Shown here one piece after another: positions 25,475 to 34,678 of a stretch of 64,000 nt of DNA. Positions within the stretch are counted from its first letter, which is position 1, and each line of letters starts with the position of its first letter. The notes beneath the pieces were generated by a model, which worked only from the letters and a program-made list of their open reading frames with translations, made no database searches and was not told the DNA's origin. The stretch comes from Aquimarina sp. MMG016 (lineage in GTDB: Bacteria > Bacteroidota > Bacteroidia > Flavobacteriales > Flavobacteriaceae), in assembly GCF_018100805.1 (NCBI RefSeq), contig NZ_JAGJEA010000002.1:248001-312000 (forward strand), written 5' to 3'. A program made the translations under genes and the position numbers.

Positions 25475-26974
25475 ATGATTGATATCACAGCTACACAAAG
25501 GAAAGAGAAGACTAATGCTCAATTAGAACAACAGCGTATGACGAAGATCACCATTGCCAGAGGAGATGGAATAGGGCCGGAGATTATGGATGCCACTTTA
25601 TCAATACTTGAAGCTGCCGGAGCAGAGATTGAAACCGAAGAGATAGAGGTAGGAGAAAAAGTATACCTCTCTGGGAATTCTGCAGGTATATCTAATGAAG
25701 CCTGGGAAGTTATTAGACGGAATAAAATCTTTTTGAAGGCACCAATTACTACCCCCCAAGGAGGAGGATATAAGAGTTTAAATGTTACAACAAGAAAATC
25801 TTTAGGGCTTTTTGCCAATGTTCGACCGTGTACTAGCTTACACCCTTTTGTTTCAACTAAGCATCCTAATATGGATGTAGTAATTATTCGAGAAAATGAA
25901 GAAGACCTTTATGCGGGGATAGAACATCAGCAAACCCAGGAAGTAGTGCAATGTCTTAAACTGATTAGTGTGCCAGGATGCAAAAAAATAATACGTTATG
26001 CTTTTGAGTATGCTACGGCCTACGATAGAAAGAAAGTAACTTGTTTTACCAAAGACAACATTATGAAGCAAACTGACGGCCTATTTCATAAGGTTTTTGA
26101 TGAAATTGCTATGGACTACCCACAAATTGAAAGTGAACATTGGATTGTAGATATTGGAGCTGCTAAACTTGCAGATACCCCTGAAGCGTTTGATGTAGTA
26201 GTTATGCCTAATTTGTATGGGGATGTGTTATCTGATGTATCTGCTCAGATTGCAGGATCGGTAGGTTTAGCAGGATCAGCTAATATAGGAAAAGAATGTG
26301 CTATGTTTGAAGCTATCCACGGATCAGCACCTCGAAGGGCAGGTCAGAATATGGCCAATCCATCAGGATTACTCCAGGGAGCAATTATGATGCTCAATCA
26401 TATAGGACAATCTGCGGTGGCAGAAAAAATACAGAATGCTTGGCTTAAAACTATAGAAGATGGAGTTCATACATATGATATATACAAGGAAGGAATTAGT
26501 AAACAGAAGGTAGGTACTAAAGAGTTTGCCCAAGCTGTTATCGATAACCTTGGAGAAAATCCTAATACACTTTCTGCTGTCTCTTATGGAGACGAAACAC
26601 TCATTCATATTCCTCACTATCAAAGACAGAAGGCTCCAAAAAAAGAATTAGTCGGAGTAGACATATTTGTGGATTGGGGAGGGGAATATCCTGGTGACCT
26701 CGCTCATAAATTACAAATGCTTAATAATGATTCGGTTGAACTTACAATGATTACGAATCGAGGTGTTAAGGTATGGCCTAATGGATTTGATGAAACATTC
26801 TGCACAGATCATTGGCGCTGTAGGTTTACAGGAAAAAAAGAAAAACAAATCGATAAAAAGGATATCGTTTCCATACTACAACAATCTATTTTGATGGAAA
26901 TTGATACTATAAAGACTGAAAACCTATACACTTTTGATGGAAATAGAGCATATTCCTTGGGTCAAGGTCAATAA
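25475..26974 (+). CDS. icd: NADP-dependent isocitrate dehydrogenase, Thermus-type long form
   Basis: This enzyme oxidatively decarboxylates isocitrate to 2-oxoglutarate in the TCA cycle. The body shows ITIARGDGIGPEIMDA, TTRKSLGLFANVRPC, IIRENEEDLYAGIEH, the NLYGDVLSDVSAQIAGSVGLAGSANIG metal/substrate region and the cofactor loop EAIHGSAPRRAGQNMANPSG. A C-terminal extension of about 150 residues (from KKELVGVDIFVDWGG) is typical of the Thermus/Bacteroidota long-form IDH and rules out isopropylmalate dehydrogenase. The length is 499 aa from the ATG at 25475, which has a good A-rich leader. An alternative start is MTKITIARGDG, 21 codons later. A terminator follows. Confidence 0.92.
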   Translation: MIDITATQRKEKTNAQLEQQRMTKITIARGDGIGPEIMDATLSILEAAGAEIETEEIEVGEKVYLSGNSAGISNEAWEVIRRNKIFLKAPITTPQGGGYKSLNVTTRKSLGLFANVRPCTSLHPFVSTKHPNMDVVIIRENEEDLYAGIEHQQTQEVVQCLKLISVPGCKKIIRYAFEYATAYDRKKVTCFTKDNIMKQTDGLFHKVFDEIAMDYPQIESEHWIVDIGAAKLADTPEAFDVVVMPNLYGDVLSDVSAQIAGSVGLAGSANIGKECAMFEAIHGSAPRRAGQNMANPSGLLQGAIMMLNHIGQSAVAEKIQNAWLKTIEDGVHTYDIYKEGISKQKVGTKEFAQAVIDNLGENPNTLSAVSYGDETLIHIPHYQRQKAPKKELVGVDIFVDWGGEYPGDLAHKLQMLNNDSVELTMITNRGVKVWPNGFDETFCTDHWRCRFTGKKEKQIDKKDIVSILQQSILMEIDTIKTENLYTFDGNRAYSLGQGQ

Positions 26975-27036
26975 TACTTGAAAAGTTTTACATAAAAATT
27001 ACAAAATAGAGAGTGATTATTTTTTGTAATTATGAG

Positions 27037-27071
27037 GAGGGGTTGTACCTAGCGGTGCAATCCCTCTTTTT
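27037..27071 (+). terminator. Intrinsic terminator of icd
   Basis: Arms GAGGGGTTGTACC and GGTGCAATCCCTC (with G-U pairs) around TAGC, then TTTTT. Confidence 0.8.
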
Positions 27072-27085
27072 ATGAGTAAACAATT

Positions 27086-27907
27086 CTATTTAGGCTTTAC
27101 CAATACTGATTCTATTACTTCCTGGGTTGTGATTTGCAGGTTTTTAGGCAACATATTATCTTTTGGTAAAACCGCTAGATAACGATCATTGTTAGAATCA
27201 TATACTTGTTTAAAGATAGGATCATTAAGCTCTAGTTTGTCAAATATTTCCTTAATCAGGTCAAAATGATAAATCAAATCGGTACTACCCAAATGAAAAA
27301 TCCCTTTTTTTCCGCGATTAATTATATAATGCATTTGTTGTGTTAATTTAGATATAGAAGTAACATTAAGAATCACATTAGGAAAAATTTCTATAGGTGC
27401 CTCCAGATCGTGTAGTGTTTTTAATTCTTGAATTCTAGGTGTTCCGGCACCAAAAACCATAGGTACTCGAGCAATTACATATTTATGAGTAGGAAGACGC
27501 ATTAAAGCGTTTTCAATTTTGATCTTAAATCTTCCGAAAACACTTTCACTTAGTGTTTTATCATATTCATAAGAAGGGTAGTTGCTAAAGGAGTCAAATA
27601 CATTAGCACTGGATATGAATATAAGTTTTGACTTATGTTTTTTAATCCACTCAATGATCCTTTGATGCATGTCTAATTGTGAATTAAAGTTACCTCTAAT
27701 TGCAGATATAATTACCGTAGGTTTAAGGTTATCGAGAAGAATAGAAATATCCTCTAGCTCCATATCATACTGAAAGAATTTTTGATTTTTTTCAAAGAAA
27801 TCATTATCAGTACGATACGTTCCATAGGTATCAAAGTAGGAGTTCAGCTCTTTATAAATTGCATTTCCTATAAAACCACTGGCTCCTATGATGAGGATTT
27901 TCTTCAA
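27086..27907 (-). CDS. NAD-dependent epimerase/dehydratase, RmlD-like sugar nucleotide reductase
   Basis: This 273-aa short-chain dehydrogenase-type protein has the N-terminal Rossmann glycine motif IGASGFIGNAIY (residues 6-17), a SAN/S segment in LIFISSANVFD and a catalytic-type YxxxK in YPSYEYDKTLSE, near residue 115. The layout fits RmlD/dTDP-4-dehydrorhamnose reductase-like enzymes, which are short (about 280 aa). No other nucleotide-sugar genes lie nearby, so substrate and pathway are unknown. It appears to be transcribed alone. The gcvT terminator lies just upstream. Confidence 0.78.
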   Translation of the reverse strand: MKKILIIGASGFIGNAIYKELNSYFDTYGTYRTDNDFFEKNQKFFQYDMELEDISILLDNLKPTVIISAIRGNFNSQLDMHQRIIEWIKKHKSKLIFISSANVFDSFSNYPSYEYDKTLSESVFGRFKIKIENALMRLPTHKYVIARVPMVFGAGTPRIQELKTLHDLEAPIEIFPNVILNVTSISKLTQQMHYIINRGKKGIFHLGSTDLIYHFDLIKEIFDKLELNDPIFKQVYDSNNDRYLAVLPKDNMLPKNLQITTQEVIESVLVKPK

Positions 27908-27921
27908 TTGAATTATTTTTT

Positions 27922-27967
27922 AAAAAAAATTAAGTTTCAAATTTACTTTCGTAACCCTGAAACTTAA
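27922..27967 (-). terminator. Intrinsic terminator of gcvT
   Basis: Ten-bp perfect arms TTAAGTTTCA and TGAAACTTAA with an 18-nt loop, followed on the minus strand by eight Ts, 26 nt after the gcvT stop. Confidence 0.85.
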
Positions 27968-27992
27968 CAATACTATTTTTTATTGTAATAAA

Positions 27993-29075
27993 CTACCCTT
28001 TATAAAAAGGTAATTTAACAACCGTAGCTGGAATAGCCTTTTTTCGTACCTGAATATTAATTTTACTATCCGGTTTTGCAAAAACTGTTGGTACATAACC
28101 AAGTCCTATACCTTTTCCTAATGATGGGGACATCGTTCCCGAAGTTACTACTCCAATAGTCTTGCCATTACCATCAACAATATCGTATCCTTGTCGAGGA
28201 ATCCCACGTTCATCAAGTTCAAAACCAACAAGTTTACGATCTGCACCGCGTTCTTTTTCTTTAGCAAGAGCTTCAGCATTAATAAAGTCTTTGGAGAATT
28301 TAGTGATCCAACTTAATCCTGCTTCAATAGGAGAAGTTTCATCCGTAATATCATTTCCGTATAGACAATATCCCATCTCCAGTCGTAAGGTATCTCTAGC
28401 TGCTAATCCAATAGGTTTGATTCCAAAATCTTCACCAGCTTCTAATACTTTATCCCAAACTTGCTTAACTTCAGCGTTTTTACAATAAATCTCAAAACCG
28501 CCACTACCGGTATATCCTGTGGCAGAAATAATTACATGTTCAATTCCTGCAAAATCAGCTACTTCAAAAGTGTAGAATTTAAGCGCTTCCAGATCAACAG
28601 AAGTTAAGGATTGCATTGCTTCTGCTGCTTTTGGTCCTTGAATAGCGAGCAAAGAGTAATCATCAGAAAGATCGCGCATTTCGGCATTCATCGTATTATG
28701 GCTGCTGATCCAATCCCAATCCTTTTTAATATTGGAGGCATTTACTACAAGCAAATACTTTTCGTCTGCAATCTTATATACGATCAGATCATCAACAATT
28801 CCTCCCTTATCATTCGGTAAGCAGCTATATTGTGCTTTTCCATCAATAAGTTTAGATGCATCATTAGAAGTTACTTTTTGGATTAAATCCAAAGCATTTG
28901 GCCCTGTAATCAAGAACTCTCCCATATGAGATACATCAAAAACACCAACACCATTACGTACAGTTTCGTGTTCTATATTAACACCTTCATAGGATACAGG
29001 CATATTAAATCCGGCAAAAGGAACCATTTTGGCACCTAGTGCTGTGTGAGTTTCGGTAAGTGCAGTATTTTGCAT
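27993..29075 (-). CDS. gcvT: Aminomethyltransferase (glycine cleavage T protein)
   Basis: This 360-aa T protein moves the methylene group from the H-protein aminomethyl-lipoyl arm to tetrahydrofolate, releasing ammonia. Signatures are [15 protein letters not shown] near the N terminus, [10 protein letters not shown], the folate-binding region [43 protein letters not shown] and the C-terminal [19 protein letters not shown]. Length and motifs are standard, with the catalytic Asp in FDVSHMGE. gcvH and gcvP are not in the window. Confidence 0.95.
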   Translation of the reverse strand: MQNTALTETHTALGAKMVPFAGFNMPVSYEGVNIEHETVRNGVGVFDVSHMGEFLITGPNALDLIQKVTSNDASKLIDGKAQYSCLPNDKGGIVDDLIVYKIADEKYLLVVNASNIKKDWDWISSHNTMNAEMRDLSDDYSLLAIQGPKAAEAMQSLTSVDLEALKFYTFEVADFAGIEHVIISATGYTGSGGFEIYCKNAEVKQVWDKVLEAGEDFGIKPIGLAARDTLRLEMGYCLYGNDITDETSPIEAGLSWITKFSKDFINAEALAKEKERGADRKLVGFELDERGIPRQGYDIVDGNGKTIGVVTSGTMSPSLGKGIGLGYVPTVFAKPDSKINIQVRKKAIPATVVKLPFYKG

Positions 29076-29269
29076 ATAGAGATGTGTATTGTGTTATCAA
29101 ATTGATGCCGAATGTAAAAAACTTTGTGTAGCTATACAATCGTTTTAAGATATAATATTAGCAATCTCTTGTCTAATAATATCCGCAAGGAATATGTTTA
29201 CTAAAACTTCATTATATTTAGATATCATTACTTTTAACTCAAAACTTAACTTTTAAAAACCATAAGATT

Positions 29270-29680
29270 ATGCCTGCTGGATATTCCGGAACGCCTTTGG
29301 CCAAAAAATTAGGAATCAAAGAAGGATATACAGTTTTGTATTATAATAAGCCTGATCATTATTTTGATTTGTTTTCGGATTTTCCGGATAAGACTATTGA
29401 GGTAAAAGAATTCAAAACTGAAAGTACAGACTTCATACATTTGTTTTGTACGACCATGGATGAGTTGCAAGAAACTGTTACAAAATATAAATCTGCGTTA
29501 CATAAAAATGGTTTACTATGGGTAAGTTGGCCTAAAGGAAGTTCAAAAATCCCGACAGACCTTAAGAGAGAACCCATTCGAGAATATCTACTGGATATTG
29601 GATTAGTAGATGTTAAAGTCTGTGCCGTAGATGCTGATTGGAGTGGCTTAAAATTTGTGTATCGAGTAAAAGATAGGTGA
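29270..29680 (+). CDS. DUF3052 family protein
   Basis: This 136-aa soluble protein starts MPAGYSGTPLAKKLGIKEG, the characteristic opening of the DUF3052 family, and includes FIHLFCTTMDELQETVTKYKSALHKNGLLWVSWPKGSSK. The LWVSWPKxxSK block is the family hallmark. Its biochemical function is unknown. It is convergent with the following gene, 10 nt apart at the stops. Confidence 0.85.
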   Translation: MPAGYSGTPLAKKLGIKEGYTVLYYNKPDHYFDLFSDFPDKTIEVKEFKTESTDFIHLFCTTMDELQETVTKYKSALHKNGLLWVSWPKGSSKIPTDLKREPIREYLLDIGLVDVKVCAVDADWSGLKFVYRVKDR

Positions 29681-29690
29681 TATGAGGTAT

Positions 29691-30650
29691 TTAATCTTGA
29701 TATAAATACAACTTTAACCCCATGCCATAATTCACATGATTGGTTTGAATAAGGTTGTTCATAGCACTATATTTTTTATCAAAACGTTGCCAGGTTCTAT
29801 TTTTAAAAAAAATTCTTCTGGTGAATGTTCTATTTCCAACAATTTTATCTGTAAACGGAAGTAGGGGCCTGAAAGTAGTGGATACTTTGACGATACCTTT
29901 TCTGGTTTCAATCTCACTATATTTTCTCGTTTGTTGGAGCTTTCCTTCTTTATCAGAATATCCTAATACTTGTATAGAAACAAATATTCCTTCTTTTGGA
30001 ATAAAAACTTTATACTCTGATATATCTAGTTCAAAATTAGATTTATCTTTATCTGTGACTCTGAAGATAATATCTTCATATGCCAATCTTTTACCGGGTC
30101 GCCCCTTATTATTTCGATAAAATTGCATTTTGAATAATGTAGAGAAAGATTGTACTTTTCCAGAGTTTCGATTAGAAGATTCCATCTTTACCGGAAGATA
30201 TACTGAAGCAATTTTAGTAGATTTTTCGGATTGCTTAGAAAAGAATACTGCGATTTCTGATTCCACGGTTGGTAACCAACACCTAAAATAATCTTTATGT
30301 ACTTCAGAAGATAGTTTTTTGGTCTTGTATTTTCTTTTTCGTTCTCCTACAATTACTACTTCTTTAAGTTCAGCAACATCTTGAACTAATAATATTTGTT
30401 TAGGAAGATTAGTAGTACTGATTGCTAATTCTTTATACCCTAAAGCAGAAATATATAAAGTATCAATATCAGAATACCATTTTTTTGAAAATCGGAAATT
30501 ACCATCGGCATCTGCAAATAAACCATTACCATTGCCAAAAGAAATAGTAGCATAGGATATAGGGGATTTTTTAACAGAATCGACTATGGTCGTCTGTGAA
30601 TAAGCAAATTGAGCTAAAAAAAGCAGTAGCGTAGGGAGCAGCTTTTTCAT
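29691..30650 (-). CDS. Secreted carboxypeptidase-regulatory-domain protein
   Basis: This 319-aa protein has a signal peptide (MKKLLPTLLLFLAQFAYSQ). Residues 20-100 form a CarboxypepD_reg-like fold (VDSVKKSPISYATISFGNGNGLFADADGNFRF..., YISALGYKELAISTTNL, VAELKEVVIVGERKRK), the Bacteroidota domain that often precedes outer membrane receptors. The rest is an unassigned, basic, strand-rich region. It lacks a plug and barrel, so it is a free periplasmic or surface protein. Function is unknown. Confidence 0.72.
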   Translation of the reverse strand: MKKLLPTLLLFLAQFAYSQTTIVDSVKKSPISYATISFGNGNGLFADADGNFRFSKKWYSDIDTLYISALGYKELAISTTNLPKQILLVQDVAELKEVVIVGERKRKYKTKKLSSEVHKDYFRCWLPTVESEIAVFFSKQSEKSTKIASVYLPVKMESSNRNSGKVQSFSTLFKMQFYRNNKGRPGKRLAYEDIIFRVTDKDKSNFELDISEYKVFIPKEGIFVSIQVLGYSDKEGKLQQTRKYSEIETRKGIVKVSTTFRPLLPFTDKIVGNRTFTRRIFFKNRTWQRFDKKYSAMNNLIQTNHVNYGMGLKLYLYQD

Positions 30651-30805
30651 TATAGATTGGGTGTTATAGAAAACTAATGTACTAAAATATATTTAACCCA
30701 TACCTATTATCGTGCCAAAGCCGTGAAACGATAAAGACGCTGACAGCTTTAAACGGTAAGAAATAATAATCAAAATACTCAAAAGTATGTATCTTTATCA
30801 GCTGG

Positions 30806-31636
30806 ATGAAAAAAGCGATTTATTTCATGCTACTCAGTGCCGTAGCTTTTACATTAATGAATGTATTAGTTAAATATTTGGCACATTTTGGAGGAGGGCA
30901 ACTGGTATTTTTTAGAGCAATTGGTTCTTTGTTTTTTACTATGGGATATTTATCCTGGCATAAAATTCCTAAGCTAGGAAATCAAAGAAAATTATTAGTG
31001 TTAAGGGGGTTGGTTGGTGTTACTTCTATGGGATTGTTTTTCGTGTCAGTTAACTACTTGCCTATAGGGTCTGCAGTATCATTGCGTTATATGGCTCCTA
31101 TATTTGCTACCATTTTTGCAGTGTTTTTTTTAAGAGAAAGAGTAAAACCATTACAGTGGATTTTCTTCTTAATGGCATTTGCAGGAGTATTAATGATTAA
31201 GGGGTTTGACCCCAATATTAGTACATTAGGACTGATATTAATAATAGGCTCTGCTATTTTTAGCGGTATGGTTTATGTGATTATTAATAAAATTGGTATT
31301 GGTGATCATCCTGTAGTTATTGTTAACTATTTTATGTGGATATCTTTAATAATAGGAGGGGTGTTATCTATGTTTTATTGGACAACACCTGTAGGAATAG
31401 AATGGGCGTTATTGTTAAGCCTAGGTGTTTTTGGGTATTTTGGACAATTATTTATGACTAAAGCTTTCCAGTCACAAGCAACCAATAAAATAGTTTCTCT
31501 AAAATATGTAGAAGTCATCTTTACGATGATTGTAGGAGCCATCTGGTTTGGGGATGTATATCCTTTTCTAAGTATTATTGGTACGTTATTGGTAATTACG
31601 GGACTTATACTTAATATATGGTATAGACGGAAATAA
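30806..31636 (+). CDS. EamA/DMT family permease
   Basis: This 276-aa inner membrane protein has about ten hydrophobic helices in two EamA repeats. The N-terminal repeat opens MKKAIYFMLLSAVAFTLMNVLVKYLAHFGGGQLVFFRAIGSLF (the conserved R in FFRAIGS), and the second starts around ILIIGSAIFSGMVYVIINKIG. Both halves contain the usual FLRERV/FGDVYP loop motifs (VFFLRERVKPLQW and IWFGDVYPFLS). The family exports metabolites; the substrate is unknown. Confidence 0.88.
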   Translation: MKKAIYFMLLSAVAFTLMNVLVKYLAHFGGGQLVFFRAIGSLFFTMGYLSWHKIPKLGNQRKLLVLRGLVGVTSMGLFFVSVNYLPIGSAVSLRYMAPIFATIFAVFFLRERVKPLQWIFFLMAFAGVLMIKGFDPNISTLGLILIIGSAIFSGMVYVIINKIGIGDHPVVIVNYFMWISLIIGGVLSMFYWTTPVGIEWALLLSLGVFGYFGQLFMTKAFQSQATNKIVSLKYVEVIFTMIVGAIWFGDVYPFLSIIGTLLVITGLILNIWYRRK

Positions 31637-31709
31637 CGATTTTCTGAAAATAAAAAATTACTTCAGAGCATCCTAAATTATTACATCAAAAAATTGTAGT
31701 ATATAGAAA

Positions 31710-31961
31710 TTATGAAAAATCTTCATTTAAATAATACAATAACTTCTTTACATCTGTAAAGCTTTTAATAGACATAATATCTCCACTAAGTTTATTATAT
31801 ATTACTTCTACGAATAGAAAATCTACATAAAAAATACTATAGTAAAAATCACGATTTCTATCATCAATGGATTTTAGGTGGATACCTTTATTCCAGATTT
31901 CATGATATTTCTCAATAAGTTGTTGAGCATTGAACTGCTCTACGAGAGTAGTTTTTTGCAT
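31710..31961 (-). CDS. Small hypothetical protein
   Basis: This 83-aa protein has no signal or transmembrane segment. It is rich in aromatic residues and charged helices (FNAQQLIEKYHEIWNKGIHLKSIDDRNRDFYYSIFYVDFLFVEVIYNKLSGDIMSIKSFTDVKKLL). The pattern of Asp, Arg and Tyr with predicted beta-strands in the middle (FYYSIFYVDFLFVEVIYN) suggests a small folded protein. I recognise no family. The bases around it are as AT-rich as the rest of the window. Confidence 0.5.
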   Translation of the reverse strand: MQKTTLVEQFNAQQLIEKYHEIWNKGIHLKSIDDRNRDFYYSIFYVDFLFVEVIYNKLSGDIMSIKSFTDVKKLLYYLNEDFS

Positions 31962-32164
31962 AAGCTATCAATTTTAATAAATAAGGGGATAGCTAAAATA
32001 CGGTTTTGCCATAATTAACCAAATGTAATTGTGTTAAAATATTGAATAACAATATGGTATGTTACTTTTTGAAAGAATATTTCTACTTTTTAATGAAGGT
32101 TATTTCCTTCTTTTTGTGATTTTTGAATCAATTGTAACAGATAATCCGTCTTAAAACAACGTCT

Positions 32165-32521
32165 TTATAAAAATAAGACTAAGGAGTCTTTATGAATAAA
32201 AGTAAGATATAATGTAATCGTATGTATCAATTGGTCTAAACCAAGGATAGGGTAGAACACCCTGGGAGTTTTGCGATATTTTGTTGTCAGTTTACTAGTG
32301 AAAAAGTCAGTGACTCCGTGTAATATAGCATTAATTAATGTATACATAATAGCAATCTTTAGCGAAAACAAAAATAAGCTGAATACCAATAAAACTGTGG
32401 TGTATGCAAGAACATGCAATAACAACCATTTAAGCTTATAGCTTTTTCTTATCGCCATTTTAGAGGTTTGAAATACAAAATCACCTCCCCAGTGCGCTAT
32501 TAAGATTAAACTAAAAATCAT
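32165..32521 (-). CDS. DUF3307 membrane protein
   Basis: This 118-aa protein has three to four transmembrane helices. It opens ILIAHWGGDFVFQTSKMAIRKSYKLKWLLLHVLAYT, the hallmark of the DUF3307 family (HxxGDFxxQ, then the LLxHxxxYT histidines), and continues with LINAILHGVTDFFTSKL and LDQLIHTITLY, also with conserved histidines. Function is unknown, but conserved His/Asp in the membrane suggest metal or substrate binding. Its last codons also form a 6-bp hairpin (AAGACT, CCTT, AGTCTT) followed by ATTTTTAT on the minus strand, a probable terminator inside the gene. Confidence 0.82.
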   Translation of the reverse strand: MIFSLILIAHWGGDFVFQTSKMAIRKSYKLKWLLLHVLAYTTVLLVFSLFLFSLKIAIMYTLINAILHGVTDFFTSKLTTKYRKTPRVFYPILGLDQLIHTITLYLTFIHKDSLVLFL

Positions 32522-32640
32522 ACTGTATAAGATATTAATAAGGCTTCATAATACCTAATTCTTATTAAAAAAGTTTGTGAAAAAACATCTGAAAATCCAA
32601 AATAAAAGCTTAAATTATAGAAGTTTAAGGTAATAATCAG

Positions 32641-34611
32641 ATGTTTCGAACTTTCCGCCATCGTTTGTTATTTTGGTTTCTGGTTTTCATTAGCTTTAGC
32701 TTATTGATTATTGTACTTTCGTACACATATCTCAAAAAAAGAGAGCATATTCAAAAAAGGACCGAAACTATAGAACATTCCTATGTTTTGTTACTTAAAA
32801 GTGTGAAAGCGCAACAAGACTTCTTTAGTTACGAAACCAAAAATCAAAAATTCTTTAGCACTGGAGACAGTGAATATCTTGATCAGTATTTAACATTTTT
32901 GGACAGTACCCGTTTTCAATTATCAAAGGTTGATTTTTCTGATGAAAAGGATTTGGCATATAGGGTAGATACTTTAGAAAATCATATTACCGAAATAGAT
33001 TCTGTTTTTTTATTTGTTATTACCCAGATTCAAGCTCGCGGATATAAAGATTATAATCTTGAAGGTTCAATGCGCAAAGATGTGCACTGGTTAGAAAAAA
33101 TAGATGAGATATCTAAAGAGGATATTCTTTCGCTTAGGCGAAATGAAAAAGATTATATTATTAGGAATGAACAAGTTTATGTTACTAAATTAACAAAACT
33201 AGTAAATACGATACGAAAAGACATAAAAACGGATAAGAGTATTGCTAGATCCAGAAAGAGAAGAATACTCTATTATCTTAATGGATATCATAGAAAGTTT
33301 TTACAGCTAGCTGAATTAGATCAATCCATTGGTATCAAAGATAATTCCGGTTTAAAACAACAACTTGATAAGCGTATTACAGTAGCGGAAGCTGATTTTA
33401 GTACTATTGTGAGTTTGACAAAACTTTGGGAAAAGAAAGAATTTGATCGCCTGACATTATATTTTATAATAATTACTATTGTATTAATTGTAGTAAGTAT
33501 TTTAATCAGTAATTATATTTCCAGAAAGATTACAGAACCTTTAACAGAGTTAACCAGACATATAACACATTTTGTAGACAGCAAATTTACTTTAGAGACC
33601 GAGCACCCTGTTGTACGTACAGATGATGAGGTCGGTCGTCTTACTCTAAATTTTTCCTTTCTAAAAGATGAAGTAATTTCCAGGCTTAAGTTTTTTAAGC
33701 AAAAAGTAGATGAACGTACTGCAGAATTAGCCAATGCTAACAAAAAGCTATTTTGTCTTAGTGAGGCCAATAGTCGTTTTGTTCCTAAAGAGTTTCTTAA
33801 TAATCTGGGAAGAGATAGTATCGAACAGGTCAAACTTGGAGATCAAGTAGCACGTGAAATGACTATAGTTTTCTCTGATATACGCGAGTTTACCAAAATT
33901 TCAGAGGCATTGAGTCCACAGGAAAACTTTGATTTCATCAATGCTTATCTTAGTGGTATTGTACCAATTATTAGACGTAATGGTGGGTTTATAGATAAAT
34001 TTATTGGCGATTCTGTAATGGCACTTTTTCCTAAAGCTCCTGATCAAGCTATACAGACTGTATTTGAGTTTGAAGATTTTTTAGAAGAATTTAATAAAGA
34101 ACTGAAAAAAAATAATAAACCGCAGATACAAATAGGTACTGGTATTCATACCGGAAAATTGATTTTAGGTACAATAGGTCATGCACAAAGACTAGAAACG
34201 ACTGTAATTTCTGATGCCGTAAATACTTCCTCTAGAATTGAAGGATTGACCAAATATTACCAGGCTAAAACTATTGCTACTGAAGCTACAGTTTCTAAGA
34301 TAGAGGATAAAGGTTTATTTAAATATAGGTTTTTGGATCAGGTTAACGTAAAAGGTAAATCTAAAACCTTATCCGTCTATGAATTTTTGTCTTCTAAAGA
34401 AACAAAAAAAATAGAATCACTTCAGGCTTATAATAAAGGCATAGAATTTATAAAAGATAAAAAAATCATCGAAGCTGCTTCGGTATTTTCGGATTTATAT
34501 AAAAAATATCCTAAGGATATGGCGATACAAATTTTTTATCAGAAATGTCAAAATTTTGTGGATAAGAAAACCGAAACCTGGAATGATATTACTCAGATGA
34601 TAACAAAATAA
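32641..34611 (+). CDS. Membrane class III adenylate cyclase with HAMP
   Basis: In this 656-aa sensor cyclase, a transmembrane helix at about residues 10-28 is followed by a helical extracytoplasmic sensor region to about 265 and a second transmembrane helix (LYFIIITIVLIVVSILISNYI). A HAMP linker to about 350 and a coiled coil come next. The cyclase domain is at about 400-580, with metal aspartates in FSDIREF and FIGDSV, and the adenine-specifying Lys (DKFIGDS) and Asp (VISDAVN). The transition-state Asn and Arg (NTSSRIE) complete the catalytic set. This favours an active adenylate rather than guanylate cyclase. A short TPR-like tail follows. No CRP-like receptor or response gene is adjacent. 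Confidence 0.88.
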   Translation: MFRTFRHRLLFWFLVFISFSLLIIVLSYTYLKKREHIQKRTETIEHSYVLLLKSVKAQQDFFSYETKNQKFFSTGDSEYLDQYLTFLDSTRFQLSKVDFSDEKDLAYRVDTLENHITEIDSVFLFVITQIQARGYKDYNLEGSMRKDVHWLEKIDEISKEDILSLRRNEKDYIIRNEQVYVTKLTKLVNTIRKDIKTDKSIARSRKRRILYYLNGYHRKFLQLAELDQSIGIKDNSGLKQQLDKRITVAEADFSTIVSLTKLWEKKEFDRLTLYFIIITIVLIVVSILISNYISRKITEPLTELTRHITHFVDSKFTLETEHPVVRTDDEVGRLTLNFSFLKDEVISRLKFFKQKVDERTAELANANKKLFCLSEANSRFVPKEFLNNLGRDSIEQVKLGDQVAREMTIVFSDIREFTKISEALSPQENFDFINAYLSGIVPIIRRNGGFIDKFIGDSVMALFPKAPDQAIQTVFEFEDFLEEFNKELKKNNKPQIQIGTGIHTGKLILGTIGHAQRLETTVISDAVNTSSRIEGLTKYYQAKTIATEATVSKIEDKGLFKYRFLDQVNVKGKSKTLSVYEFLSSKETKKIESLQAYNKGIEFIKDKKIIEAASVFSDLYKKYPKDMAIQIFYQKCQNFVDKKTETWNDITQMITK

Positions 34612-34678
34612 TTACTATTCAATTAACGAATAGATACCCTACAAATAGCTATGAATAATTTATAAAAGTTACTAGTAT

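Noticed and set aside
25475..26974. 3-isopropylmalate dehydrogenase
   Set aside because: The 150-residue C-terminal extension and the substrate loop fit the Thermus-type isocitrate dehydrogenase; no leu genes are nearby.
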